DNA of 55,954 nt from a virus: positions 1 through 55,954 of the IMG/VR virus record IMGVR_UViG_3300034198_020285. One strand, given 5' to 3'. The notes under the pieces were generated by a model. That model was not told the DNA's origin. It searched no databases and worked only from the letters and a program-made list of their open reading frames with translations. Positions within the stretch are counted from its first letter, which is position 1, and each line of letters starts with the position of its first letter. Made by a program: the position numbers and the translations under genes. Positions 45,728 through 52,453 of this stretch are shown here, piece after piece.

Positions 45728-46627
45728 TTAGTCTTCGCCTAGACTTTCAAAAAGCTTCATAGGATCAATATCCTCTTCAGCCTCATCCTCCGACTTGATT
45801 GGCTTACGCTGCTTCAGAGAAGGCTGCTTCTCAACAAAATCGGACTCATCCATGTCTTCAGCAGTCTTGCTCATCGCTGGTGCTGTACCACGAATATCAC
45901 CGCCAAGAACTTCGTGTAGACGCTTCTTGAGGTCATCGTAGGGCTTGAATGCATCTGCTGCAACAAACTCCTTCAGTGACTTCTCCTGCCGCCAAATCTT
46001 CTCAATCTTGACATCGTCACCACCAAGAAGAGCAGATGGAGAATCAAACTCCGACTTATCGTAATTGGTGTAACCACCAACCTTACGAATCTTCAGCTTG
46101 AAGTTGCAACCAGCCCAAAAATCAAATGGATTGATCGGCTCCTCGTCCTTAAACTCAGGCTTCATCTTCTCCTGGATCTTCTCAAAGATCTTGGTTCCAT
46201 ACTTGAATAGGAATACCTTGCCTTCATTCTGTGGATTAGCTTCGTCCTTGAGGACCAGAATATTGGAAATATAAGTGGTCTTGCGCTTACGCGAACGGGC
46301 AATATTCTTGTCTTCCTCCGAACCAGTATTCCAAAGTTCACTGTTCAGTTCGCTGACAGGATCCTTCTGATTCATGGTAGTGAGAGAATTCTCAATATAC
46401 CAACCACCTGGTCCCTGGAAAGCATGCGAATACACCTTTACCCACGGGCAATCCTCACCATCAATCTCTGGAAGGAAACGAATTACGGCAAAACCGTTAC
46501 CCATCTTATCCTGCTCTGCACGCCAGAAGCGATCATCCTTGTAATCCTTCTTGGTTCCATCCTCAAGCTTCTTCATGAGGTCACTAATACTATTCTTCGA
46601 CTTGTTCTTGAAATCCTTAAAACTCAT
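45728..46627 (-). CDS. 32: Single-stranded DNA-binding protein gp32
   Basis: A 299-aa gp32 that coats ssDNA in replication, recombination and repair. The basic N-terminus (cooperativity), the OB-fold core (FRFLPEIDG-like FAVIRFLPEIDG, HAFQGPGGWYIEN, RKTTYISNILVLKD, NPFDFWAGCNFKLKI) and the acidic C-terminal tail are present. T4 gp32 binds zinc through one His and three Cys; here His68 remains but the Cys positions are replaced in the NSLTTMNQKDPVS stretch, so no zinc ribbon should form. Codons end in C or G far more often than in the structural genes, as in highly expressed genes. Own promoter and structured leader lie upstream. Confidence 0.96.
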   Translation of the reverse strand: MSFKDFKNKSKNSISDLMKKLEDGTKKDYKDDRFWRAEQDKMGNGFAVIRFLPEIDGEDCPWVKVYSHAFQGPGGWYIENSLTTMNQKDPVSELNSELWNTGSEEDKNIARSRKRKTTYISNILVLKDEANPQNEGKVFLFKYGTKIFEKIQEKMKPEFKDEEPINPFDFWAGCNFKLKIRKVGGYTNYDKSEFDSPSALLGGDDVKIEKIWRQEKSLKEFVAADAFKPYDDLKKRLHEVLGGDIRGTAPAMSKTAEDMDESDFVEKQPSLKQRKPIKSEDEAEEDIDPMKLFESLGED

Positions 46628-46685
46628 ATGTATCCTCCTCGGAGATCTCCTCCGATCTTTACTGACTTAGCGGGAACTCCCCACT
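46628..46685 (-). promoter_or_regulatory. Structured gp32 leader
   Basis: From the predicted start near 46685 the transcript can fold into GTGGG-GAGTT-CCCGC at its very 5' end (46670-46684) and TCGGAG-GAGAT-CTCCGA (46639-46655), which directly abuts the Shine-Dalgarno GGAGG (46634-46638). T4 gp32 represses its own translation through a structured leader; a similar role is inferred here. Confidence 0.55.
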
Positions 46686-46691
46686 TTTGTT

Positions 46692-46719
46692 ATTATAGCT
46701 TATAGCAAGAGATTGTCAA
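46692..46719 (-). promoter_or_regulatory. Sigma70-type promoter for gene 32
   Basis: TTGACA and TATAAT, both consensus, are separated by 16 bases. The TGA inside TTGACA is the stop codon of gene 33. It should drive early, host-polymerase transcription of gene 32 independently of gene 33. Confidence 0.88.
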
Positions 46720-46943
46720 GCAAATGGTAGCTTGTTCTTGCTCTTTTTAATTAAATTAAGATTTTTTCCTTCAGTCTCAAGCTTCTCAACTAATGGTTGA
46801 GATAATAATTTAGCAACAAGACTATAATCTAATCCGCACTGTTCTTGCAGCTCAATAACTGCATCCAGATAGGATATCTTTCTTTTCAATACTGTATTTT
46901 CTATTTTTTTACAGAATTCTTCTTTTGTTATATTGGTTAGCAT
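46716..46943 (-). CDS. 33: Late transcription coactivator gp33
   Basis: A 75-aa protein resembling gp33 of T4-like phages, which links RNA polymerase (beta flap) to the sliding clamp at late promoters. The helical pattern YLDAVIELQEQCGLDYSLVAK and the C-terminal PLVEKLETEGKNLNLIKKS match the small gp33 proteins of the group; T4 gp33 is 112 aa. In T4 the order is 33-59-32; here the helicase-loader gene 59 is missing from between them. Its final codons overlap the gene 32 promoter. Confidence 0.78.
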   Translation of the reverse strand: MLTNITKEEFCKKIENTVLKRKISYLDAVIELQEQCGLDYSLVAKLLSQPLVEKLETEGKNLNLIKKSKNKLPFA

Positions 46944-46990
46944 AATAAATTCATCAATCGTTCAAATATATATAAAAATAAAGGATAAAC

Positions 46991-48268
46991 ATGGCAGAAG
47001 ACATTACCAGTAATATTTCAATTACTACTTATGATGGAAATGCTATTTTGGCAACCGATTATGGAACCAGTGGTACTGGAGTATCAGCCGCACATGTTCA
47101 ATTGGCAAAATTAGCATGGGGTTCAGAATCCATCACAAAGAGAGTAAGTGAAACATATCCTCTCCCAATCTATTTATACGGTACAACTGGATCTGCTTCC
47201 ATAGGAATCACTGGTTATGTGAATGGTGTCAATGGCACCTTTCCAGTAAAAAATATAACCAATAGTTATCTTGTGGTTGGTGGCCCAGCATCTGGATACA
47301 CATATTCATATAATCCCGTTCAAGTCTCTGGAAATGTACAAGGTGTTACAAATGGTATTCTACTTGGTGTGACTGGTTCCGTATTTATTGCAAATACGCT
47401 TGCAATACAGGGAATTACTAATTCCGTTCTTGTTGGAATCACAGGTGGAAGAGTACTTAGCAAAAATACAGATAGTATAACTGTTTATGGTAATGTTGGT
47501 ATTTCTGGTGGTCTTGCTTTATCAGCAGGAACAAATTCAGTTGCTGTCTGGGGTTCTGATCTTGGTGGAAAAGTTCTTTCCAGAATATACGCAAGTGATG
47601 GAACTACCCTTGGTTATTCTGGAAATGCGTTGAATGTTAATATAGTTGGTGCTGGAATAACAGCAACAGTGAGCATCAATCCAGTTGTCGGAATCACAAA
47701 CGGTTATGGTCTTCCATTGAAGATATGTGGAAGTGGCATTACAACCGATGCTGCGGTTATCGTTCAGGGTAGATTGTCTGGAGGTGCACTGGAAGTAGGA
47801 GCCATTACAGCAATTCCTGCGACCGTTTCTGGTACTGTAACAATCGATGATACAGACATAATAGATTCACTTGAATCTACAAATAAACCACTCATCACCA
47901 ATCTTGCTGCAATAAGAACAAATACCGCAGTAATTTCAACAATAAACGATAAGTTGAATACTGGTATTGTTCAATCTAAAGTTACTGAAATAGTAAAACC
48001 AGTAAAATTCATCAATGGAAGCAAAGGTCTGTCAACCACAGCAGTTCCGATTGCAAGCACCACAACAATCAAGGTTGGTGTTCATATCAAGGCTCCATTG
48101 ACTAACACTGACACGGTCTACATTGGTTCATCAACTCTATTGACTTCACCAAATGACGGTTTCCCATTGGAACCAGGAGAATCAATATTCATCGAAATAG
48201 ACAATCCAAGTAAAATCTATGCAAGATCCGCTCCCGTAGGACAAACAGTAGCTTATATCGCATCATAA
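46991..48268 (+). CDS. Beta-repeat virion structural protein
   Basis: A 425-aa protein. The N-terminus is Thr/Ser/Gly-rich; residues about 90-300 are short beta repeats around GVTNGILLGVTG, QGITNSVLVGITG and NVGISGGLAL. The C-terminal 90 residues (DTVYIGSSTLL, DGFPLEPGESIFIEID, SKIYA) form a domain often seen in phage decoration or fibre proteins. AAGGA lies seven bases before the ATG and a TATAAAAATA stretch (46971-46980) could be a weak late promoter. The role (head decoration or fibre) cannot be settled. Confidence 0.65.
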   Translation: MAEDITSNISITTYDGNAILATDYGTSGTGVSAAHVQLAKLAWGSESITKRVSETYPLPIYLYGTTGSASIGITGYVNGVNGTFPVKNITNSYLVVGGPASGYTYSYNPVQVSGNVQGVTNGILLGVTGSVFIANTLAIQGITNSVLVGITGGRVLSKNTDSITVYGNVGISGGLALSAGTNSVAVWGSDLGGKVLSRIYASDGTTLGYSGNALNVNIVGAGITATVSINPVVGITNGYGLPLKICGSGITTDAAVIVQGRLSGGALEVGAITAIPATVSGTVTIDDTDIIDSLESTNKPLITNLAAIRTNTAVISTINDKLNTGIVQSKVTEIVKPVKFINGSKGLSTTAVPIASTTTIKVGVHIKAPLTNTDTVYIGSSTLLTSPNDGFPLEPGESIFIEIDNPSKIYARSAPVGQTVAYIAS

Positions 48269-48269
48269 A

Positions 48270-49328
48270 ATGGCATCAAGATCTTCTTACATAAAAAGTA
48301 AAAAGCGCGTAAGAGGAGAGAACGCAGAACTTGTTCCCGTGCGTAGCAATGTCTTCTATGGATTGCAAACCAAATTGGTAGATCAACAGAAAACTAGCAT
48401 AGAAAGAGACATAATTGTCACTCCGAATATAACATTCTATGACAATTATACCAAGGCTTTTATAGATTTTTCCGATTATCTGAACAATCCAGATAAAAGT
48501 AATATAAAGCCTTTCTTTGATTTACTTACAAAGGAATCTACATTTACCATGTCAAATGGAACATGGTTGAATCCTGTGGTGGATAAATTGACATATGATC
48601 TCAGTGGAACATATAAATTTTCAAAAATTGTTGATGGGATAGTTTTCGTGGAAGTAATTTCCTTGGAAACATATTCCACAACCATAACAAGATATGATAA
48701 GAAATACTTTGCAGAAACTCCAATAATATCATTTACCACTACAGTTTTGCCAGATAAAACTGAAGTCAAAAGCTATATAAACAATTTTCTTGGACAAAAT
48801 AGCAAAAATTCATTTGCATATCTTGGTATAAGAAAAGGTGATTATCTACAAATTCAGAATACTGATATTCGATATAAAGTGGATTCCATTTCAATTGATG
48901 CTGAAGGAAAAGAAACAGTTGTTGTATTTGGTGATTTGGGAATAAATGATTTTATCGGCACACCAATTCTAATCACATTGCAACAAATCAATACTGATAA
49001 AAAGCAGATAAATTATGACAACACTATACTCGGAAAATGTGAACTCACTCAAAATTCAGCAATTATAGAGTGCCTTGACAATCATACTCTTCTTCAATCT
49101 AAACTGAGAGAAGACACATTCAATGGTATTACAAGTAGATTTGTTGCTGGTGAATATTGCACTAAGTTGATGACAAACACCGAATTGGTAAATAGTCAGG
49201 CAATTGTAAACAAATTGAAAGCGGAAAATCTGGTTCTTACCAACATAAAAACACAACCAACTGCTACAACCACAAATTCTTCATTATTCTCAAGCACAAA
49301 TTTAATCACCAATTTATTTTCTAGTTAA
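48270..49328 (+). CDS. Unknown, probably virion structural protein
   Basis: A 352-aa protein with a basic N-terminus (SYIKSKKRVRG) and a body of alternating beta strands rich in Thr/Asp/Ile. There is no signal peptide, membrane segment or metal motif. It starts 1 nt after the stop of the beta-repeat protein, so the two are co-translated and likely function together. I do not recognise the family. Its 3' end overlaps the convergent small gene by 15 nt. Confidence 0.6.
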   Translation: MASRSSYIKSKKRVRGENAELVPVRSNVFYGLQTKLVDQQKTSIERDIIVTPNITFYDNYTKAFIDFSDYLNNPDKSNIKPFFDLLTKESTFTMSNGTWLNPVVDKLTYDLSGTYKFSKIVDGIVFVEVISLETYSTTITRYDKKYFAETPIISFTTTVLPDKTEVKSYINNFLGQNSKNSFAYLGIRKGDYLQIQNTDIRYKVDSISIDAEGKETVVVFGDLGINDFIGTPILITLQQINTDKKQINYDNTILGKCELTQNSAIIECLDNHTLLQSKLREDTFNGITSRFVAGEYCTKLMTNTELVNSQAIVNKLKAENLVLTNIKTQPTATTTNSSLFSSTNLITNLFSS

Positions 49329-49535
49329 TTCCTTTTTTGGAAATATCTCAAAGGCTATTGCTAAAAATCTCTTAAGTTTATCTGCAATATCCTGGGTTGT
49401 GCATAGAACCACCAATTCAACAGTATCATCTGAAACTCCATAAAATAGAATCTTGCATTCGTCTATTTTCTCTATTTCTCGTTTTGGTTTTGCACCGAAT
49501 AGATTGTAATTGTATTTGAAATGAAGTTCTAGCAT
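49314..49535 (-). CDS. Small hypothetical protein
   Basis: A 73-aa protein starting MLELHFKYNY. The in-frame start further upstream (49592) is rejected because it would read through the terminator at 49554-49582. The sequence has an alpha/beta pattern (ECKILFYGV, VELVVLCTTQDIADKLKRFL) like a small RRM- or ferredoxin-sized fold. No clear Shine-Dalgarno is visible. Unknown function. Confidence 0.55.
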   Translation of the reverse strand: MLELHFKYNYNLFGAKPKREIEKIDECKILFYGVSDDTVELVVLCTTQDIADKLKRFLAIAFEIFPKKELTRK

Positions 49536-49553
49536 GTAATTATTTAGAGATAT

Positions 49554-49582
49554 AAAAAAACCTGGCCGATTTCTCGACCAGG
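49554..49582 (-). terminator. Intrinsic terminator after the 120-aa membrane protein
   Basis: On the minus strand CCTGGTCGA-GAAA-TCGGCCAGG forms a 9-bp stem (one G.U) closed by a GAAA tetraloop and followed by seven T. It ends the tRNA-Arg transcription unit. Confidence 0.92.
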
Positions 49583-49601
49583 CTTCCAACACTTACATTT
49601 T

Positions 49602-49964
49602 TTACTTCTTGTGCTTGCAACTAAGTTCGCCACGAAGAGTGTCGATATCACGGCTTAGATCAATCGACTCATTTTCAATACGACGATTGAGTCGATCATA
49701 TTCTTCATAGAAACTACGCTCGGTGTCCTCAAAACGCCGCCATACACTATCCTCAAATGCAAGCTTCTCTGCACGGCACTTCATCTTGCATTCTGCCGAA
49801 GGAAGTGAATTTGCAACAAGAAACAAAGACACTGTGATTAGGATGCCATAGACAAATGTGGTGGCCTTTGCCAGCACTGGATCCGCGATCCAGAAAGACA
49901 TCACTGTACCAAAAACAAGAAATGCAAATCCTAAAATAGACAATACAATACTAAAATTACGCAT
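49602..49964 (-). CDS. Small two-TM membrane protein with coiled-coil tail
   Basis: A 120-aa protein. Two hydrophobic segments lie at about residues 5-26 (SIVLSILGFAFLVFGTVM) and 37-53 (TTFVYGILITVSLFLVA), followed by a charged, heptad-like helix (about 60-115) with a few Cys. This is a holin-like topology, but the location in an early-type transcription unit after a tRNA argues for another envelope-directed function, such as superinfection exclusion. Both are inferences. AAAGGAGG precedes the ATG. It is co-transcribed with tRNA-Arg. Confidence 0.65.
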   Translation of the reverse strand: MRNFSIVLSILGFAFLVFGTVMSFWIADPVLAKATTFVYGILITVSLFLVANSLPSAECKMKCRAEKLAFEDSVWRRFEDTERSFYEEYDRLNRRIENESIDLSRDIDTLRGELSCKHKK

Positions 49965-49986
49965 AGGTTATATGCCTCCTTTAAAA

Positions 49987-50060
49987 CATTCCTGACAGGA
50001 TTCGAACCTGTGACCATCGGTTTAGAAAACCGATGCTCTATCCAACTGAGCTACAGGAAT
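49987..50060 (-). tRNA. tRNA-Arg (UCU)
   Basis: A complete cloverleaf: acceptor ATTCCTG/CAGGAAT, D-arm GCTC...GAGC, anticodon stem TCGGT/ACCGA with loop TTTCTAA (anticodon TCT), T-arm ACAGG-TTCGAAT-CCTGT, discriminator G, no encoded CCA. It reads AGA, a common Arg codon in this AT-rich genome. Its own promoter is 12 nt upstream. Confidence 0.95.
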
Positions 50061-50071
50061 ACAGTGGTATT

Positions 50072-50099
50072 ATTATACCACCAATTACCGATTAGTCAA
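50072..50099 (-). promoter_or_regulatory. Sigma70-type promoter for tRNA-Arg
   Basis: TTGACT, 16 bases, TATAAT. The -35 box overlaps the TAA stop of the upstream gene. The -10 lies in a 7-bp inverted repeat (GTGGTAT / ATACCAC, spanning 50064-50081), which could be an operator or an mRNA end structure. Confidence 0.82.
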
Positions 50100-50433
50100 T
50101 AGTCAACTTCAACTTTGATTCCGAACCTGGCTCAACAAGCTTACGAGCAGGAACAGTCAAGTTGTTCACGATTGTCGTGATATAATGTTGCTTTAGATCT
50201 TCAGTAGGCTCGGTGATAAACATAACAAACTTGGAATCGATTGTGATTCCACCATCAGACTTCACATAAGGAAGCCAACGACCAAACATCAATCGTCCAT
50301 CGACTGGGTTTGGCATCAGGATAGCAGCTTCCTTGATATTGTATAGGGTTTGACCGCCATTCTCAATAGTGGTCATCTGACAAACAATTTCCTCGCCTGT
50401 GGTCAGGCGAACGATATTAACATTCTCTACCAT
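50092..50433 (-). CDS. Conserved small phage protein, possibly Sm-like
   Basis: A 113-aa protein. The opening NIVRLTTGEEIVCQM followed by LYNIKEAAILMP is the strand pattern of Sm/Lsm-like barrels, though no Sm signature is complete. The rest is polar beta structure. GAAAGGAT lies before the ATG. It belongs to the unit running from the tRNA-Ile promoter. RNA binding is a guess from the fold pattern; function unknown. Confidence 0.6.
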   Translation of the reverse strand: MVENVNIVRLTTGEEIVCQMTTIENGGQTLYNIKEAAILMPNPVDGRLMFGRWLPYVKSDGGITIDSKFVMFITEPTEDLKQHYITTIVNNLTVPARKLVEPGSESKLKLTID

Positions 50434-50451
50434 AATAATCCTTTCAAATAA

Positions 50452-50670
50452 TTATTTCTTACATTTATTCATTATCATATCCCAGAATGAACATGCTGGG
50501 GGTTTTTCAACAGGCCAACAAGTATTTGCATTTGCAGGAATGAGGTTGGCATTCACTGGATCATATGCTCTTTTTGAGGCTCTGGCAATTTCCGTGTCTG
50601 TAAATAGAAGATCTATACATCGTCCATCAACTTCAACTTTTGCGTATGTTAGGTGTTTTGGGGGTTGCAT
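50452..50670 (-). CDS. Small hypothetical protein (LFTDTE family)
   Basis: A 72-aa protein with the pattern DLLFTDTEIARASKRAYDP near the N-terminus and CSFWDMIMNKCKK at the end. The LFTD-E-ARA-RA stretch resembles small proteins I associate with T4-like phages of aquatic bacteria. No Shine-Dalgarno is visible, but a TATAAATA octamer lies 31 nt upstream. The C-terminal Cys and aromatic residues may contact a partner or membrane. Confidence 0.55.
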   Translation of the reverse strand: MQPPKHLTYAKVEVDGRCIDLLFTDTEIARASKRAYDPVNANLIPANANTCWPVEKPPACSFWDMIMNKCKK

Positions 50671-50803
50671 AATAGGAATAGAAAGAGTCGAACTTTCTAG
50701 TATTTATATTAGATCTTTTCTTTATGACGGTCCTAAGATCATCCGAAATTGTCGCATGAAGGAAGCGTAATTCACTCTCGGTGAAATCAAAAGGTCTGAA
50801 AAT
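50633..50803 (-). CDS. Candidate small ORF without a canonical start
   Basis: This frame reads FDFTESELRFLHATISDDL, then RTVIKKRSNINTRKFDSFYS, a convincing amphipathic helical sequence, and stops inside the 72-aa gene (overlap 38 nt). There is no ATG, GTG or TTG in frame before it; the ATT at 50803 is the nearest conceivable start. It may be a gene with a rare start, a remnant, or chance. Confidence 0.3.
   Translation of the reverse strand: MFRPFDFTESELRFLHATISDDLRTVIKKRSNINTRKFDSFYSYYATPKTPNIRKS
50701..50708 (-). promoter_or_regulatory. Candidate late promoter (TATAAATA)
   Basis: An exact late-promoter octamer placed so that transcription would begin about 25 nt before the 72-aa gene. The leader would contain a small hairpin (GAAAG / CTTTC, 50681-50697). 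It lies within the candidate small ORF, and chance occurrence is possible in AT-rich DNA. Confidence 0.3.
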
Positions 50804-50808
50804 AAATA

Positions 50809-51147
50809 CTAACCCATATTCCCATCATTATTTATTTCACTTTTTTCCACAATATTGTATTTAATAATAGCCACTGGAATTCCATGGTCGTATGTTATAC
50901 CAAGGGTTATGGCATACTTATTGGCTAATACCTCATCACCAACACCAATGTAAGGTCCATTTTCAAATTCAATAACATCAAGTCTTTCCTGAGATTTATC
51001 AGAAAATCCTTGACGGATAAATTTAGACGGTCCAAACACATACAAGGTATTATTTAATTCATCTTCAAAAAAACAACGATCATCACCTTTGCTGGTTTTT
51101 GTATTCAGTATAGGTCTATATTTTTCTATAATATTTTGAATCGTCAT
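50809..51147 (-). CDS. Hypothetical protein directly after tRNA-Ile
   Basis: A 112-aa protein starting MTIQNIIEKYRPI. A longer frame (start at 51219) would lie inside the tRNA and is rejected. It contains RCFFEDELNNTLYVFGP and a second half GPYIGVGDEVLANKYAI, a mixed alpha/beta protein with no known motif. The ATG is only 2 nt after the tRNA discriminator base and no Shine-Dalgarno is available outside the tRNA, so translation may begin on a nearly leaderless processed RNA. Confidence 0.6.
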   Translation of the reverse strand: MTIQNIIEKYRPILNTKTSKGDDRCFFEDELNNTLYVFGPSKFIRQGFSDKSQERLDVIEFENGPYIGVGDEVLANKYAITLGITYDHGIPVAIIKYNIVEKSEINNDGNMG

Positions 51148-51149
51148 AA

Positions 51150-51224
51150 TACGCCGTCTTGGATTCGAACCAAGTCTTAATCGATTATAAGTCGATCTGA
51201 GGTAACCAAGACCTCCCACGGCGC
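51150..51224 (-). tRNA. tRNA-Ile (UAU)
   Basis: Acceptor GCGCCGT/ACGGCGT (one G.U), D-arm GAGG...CCTC, anticodon stem ATCGA/TCGAT with loop CTTATAA (anticodon TAT), T-arm CTTGG-TTCGAAT-CCAAG, discriminator A, no CCA. It would read AUA, which is frequent in the phage and usually rare in hosts. Confidence 0.94.
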
Positions 51225-51235
51225 GTTGTGTGAGT

Positions 51236-51264
51236 ATTGTATCAACTCACTATTATTTTGTCAA
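51236..51264 (-). promoter_or_regulatory. Sigma70-type promoter for tRNA-Ile
   Basis: TTGACA, 17 bases, TACAAT. It starts one base after the TGA stop of the upstream 115-aa gene. Predicted start lies just before the tRNA 5' end. Confidence 0.88.
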
Positions 51265-51265
51265 G

Positions 51266-51613
51266 TCAAATCAATCCAAGTTCTCTATCCAATTCAGCCA
51301 AAACATCAAGTGGATCTACGATACCTTCTCCATCGCTTGTCTTAAACATTTTATTGTTTTGATCAGCCTCTTCCTTGGTTGGAAAGGAAATCTTACACTT
51401 CTTATTGTTAACATGGCCATTTTCATTCTTCATCAGATAGTTTGACTTCTGACGATCATCGTCATGACCAAGACGATAATTCATACTTTCAATTCCTAGA
51501 CTTTCCATCAGATTGTTTTTCATAAACAATTCAATGATCATATTACCCTTCTTAGTTGCCTCTTCTTCAGTGAAGGGCATCGGAATATCGATATGCAATC
51601 TGTACTGACTCAT
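51266..51613 (-). CDS. Hypothetical protein
   Basis: A 115-aa protein opening YRLHIDIPMPFTEEEATKKG, with a polar middle (YRLGHDDDRQKSNYLMK) and a C-terminal helix DPLDVLAELDRELGLI. No catalytic motif is visible. The ATG overlaps the stop of the deaminase-fold gene (ATGA), so the two are coupled. Function unknown. Confidence 0.6.
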   Translation of the reverse strand: MSQYRLHIDIPMPFTEEEATKKGNMIIELFMKNNLMESLGIESMNYRLGHDDDRQKSNYLMKNENGHVNNKKCKISFPTKEEADQNNKMFKTSDGEGIVDPLDVLAELDRELGLI

Positions 51614-51975
51614 AGTTTCTTAAATCCTTCGTTATCAGTATAGTAGATCTTGTCAAAAACTTCAATACACCATCCACTACAAACCTCGCACGGGCGAGAC
51701 ATTCTCAATTCTCCATCTGCATTCATGCGAACATTGACAAGAGTCAACTTCTTATCACGCAGATGCTTAGGAACCTTTCGATATGCATCCAACTCAGAAT
51801 GCATTTCATTATACAGATACCCAAGCTTTTGTGCCTTTGGATGCGTCTTAAAGTAATTCGCACCAACCGAAATAAGCCTATTCTTGTTGAAGATCAAGGA
51901 AATATGCTTCTTTTGCCTTGGCACATTAAGGCAAAGAGGAAATGCATATTCAAGAATTTCTTTGTTTGGAATCAT
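51610..51975 (-). CDS. Cytidine/deoxycytidylate deaminase-fold protein
   Basis: A 121-aa zinc-dependent deaminase-fold protein. The active-site motifs are in place: HSELDAY with His59 and catalytic Glu61, and SRPCEVCSGWC with Cys96 and Cys99 as zinc ligands. It is shorter than T4 dCMP deaminase (193 aa) and lacks an obvious allosteric insert, so it may act on free nucleotides, on nucleic acid or on another base. A role in pyrimidine supply is a reasonable inference. It lies 2 nt beyond a terminator-like hairpin. Confidence 0.8.
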   Translation of the reverse strand: MIPNKEILEYAFPLCLNVPRQKKHISLIFNKNRLISVGANYFKTHPKAQKLGYLYNEMHSELDAYRKVPKHLRDKKLTLVNVRMNADGELRMSRPCEVCSGWCIEVFDKIYYTDNEGFKKL

Positions 51976-51977
51976 AT

Positions 51978-52006
51978 AAAAAGAAAGAGATGAACTTAAT
52001 CATCTC
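51978..52006 (-). terminator. Terminator-like hairpin between HTH and deaminase genes
   Basis: On the minus strand GAGATGA and TCATCTC form a 7-bp stem with a 6-base loop, followed by TTTCTTTTTAT. The T-run touches the deaminase ATG and no promoter is visible between them, so partial read-through must feed the downstream genes. Confidence 0.6.
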
Positions 52007-52015
52007 CATCCTGGA

Positions 52016-52297
52016 TCAGCGGCTTGCGCCAACTGCACGACGAGAACCATCGGTGGTAAACGAGAACTTACGCTTACCAGTATGAGTATCACGCATGAAA
52101 TAGCGAGTTCCACCAGTGCGAGTCTCTTCCGTCTCGACTTCCCAATTACCGTAACGCTCAACCAGAGTGCGAATATCACTCATCATAGCACGAAGATTCT
52201 TAACACCAAAACGGCTACGGGCCTCTGCTGCGGTAATACCGCGACCACCAGCAAGATAATTGATTACTCGACGCTTCTTCGAAATTACATTTGACAT
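52016..52297 (-). CDS. Helix-turn-helix (winged) DNA-binding protein
   Basis: A 93-aa basic protein. Residues about 9-50 (RRVINYLAGGRGITAAEARS, then FGVKNLRAMMSDIRTL) form the HTH type found in small regulators of T4-like phages, followed by a predicted wing (WEVETEETRTGGTRYFM). The Lys/Arg content and the C/G-ending codons suggest a well-expressed DNA-binding protein. TTAGGAGAA lies before the ATG. It is co-transcribed with tRNA-Lys. The target is unknown. Confidence 0.75.
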   Translation of the reverse strand: MSNVISKKRRVINYLAGGRGITAAEARSRFGVKNLRAMMSDIRTLVERYGNWEVETEETRTGGTRYFMRDTHTGKRKFSFTTDGSRRAVGASR

Positions 52298-52363
52298 AAC
52301 TAATTCTCCTAATGACTCTTGTTTTGATCATTGCGCTGAGTCAAACACAATGACTGACATTAA

Positions 52364-52437
52364 TGCCCCCAGTAGGATTTGAACCTACGACCAATAGCTT
52401 AAAAGGCTGCTGCTCTACCAAACTGAGCTATAAGGGC
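52364..52437 (-). tRNA. tRNA-Lys (UUU)
   Basis: Acceptor GCCCTTA/TGGGGGC (two G.U), D-arm GCTC...GAGC, anticodon loop CTTTTAA (anticodon TTT), T-arm GTAGG-TTCAAAT-CCTAC, discriminator A. The anticodon stem GCAGC/GCTAT has one C-A mismatch and a G.U, so it is a little weakened. It reads AAA. Confidence 0.88.
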
Positions 52438-52453
52438 TTATTTGTATGTGCTT

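Noticed and set aside
49536-49592. N-terminal extension of the 73-aa gene
   Set aside because: The extra codons read through the intrinsic terminator of the upstream unit.
50680-50698. T-arm-like GAAAG-TTCGACT-CTTTC hairpin suggesting a fourth tRNA
   Set aside because: The T-loop is perfect, but no acceptor, D-arm or anticodon stem can be built upstream at normal spacing, and the sequence reads as protein code in one frame.
50399-50770. 123-aa plus-strand ORF
   Set aside because: It runs antisense across two better-supported small genes and shows no protein-like composition or ribosome-binding site.
51148-51219. N-terminal extension of the 112-aa gene
   Set aside because: The extra codons lie inside tRNA-Ile; the product would begin with translated tRNA sequence.
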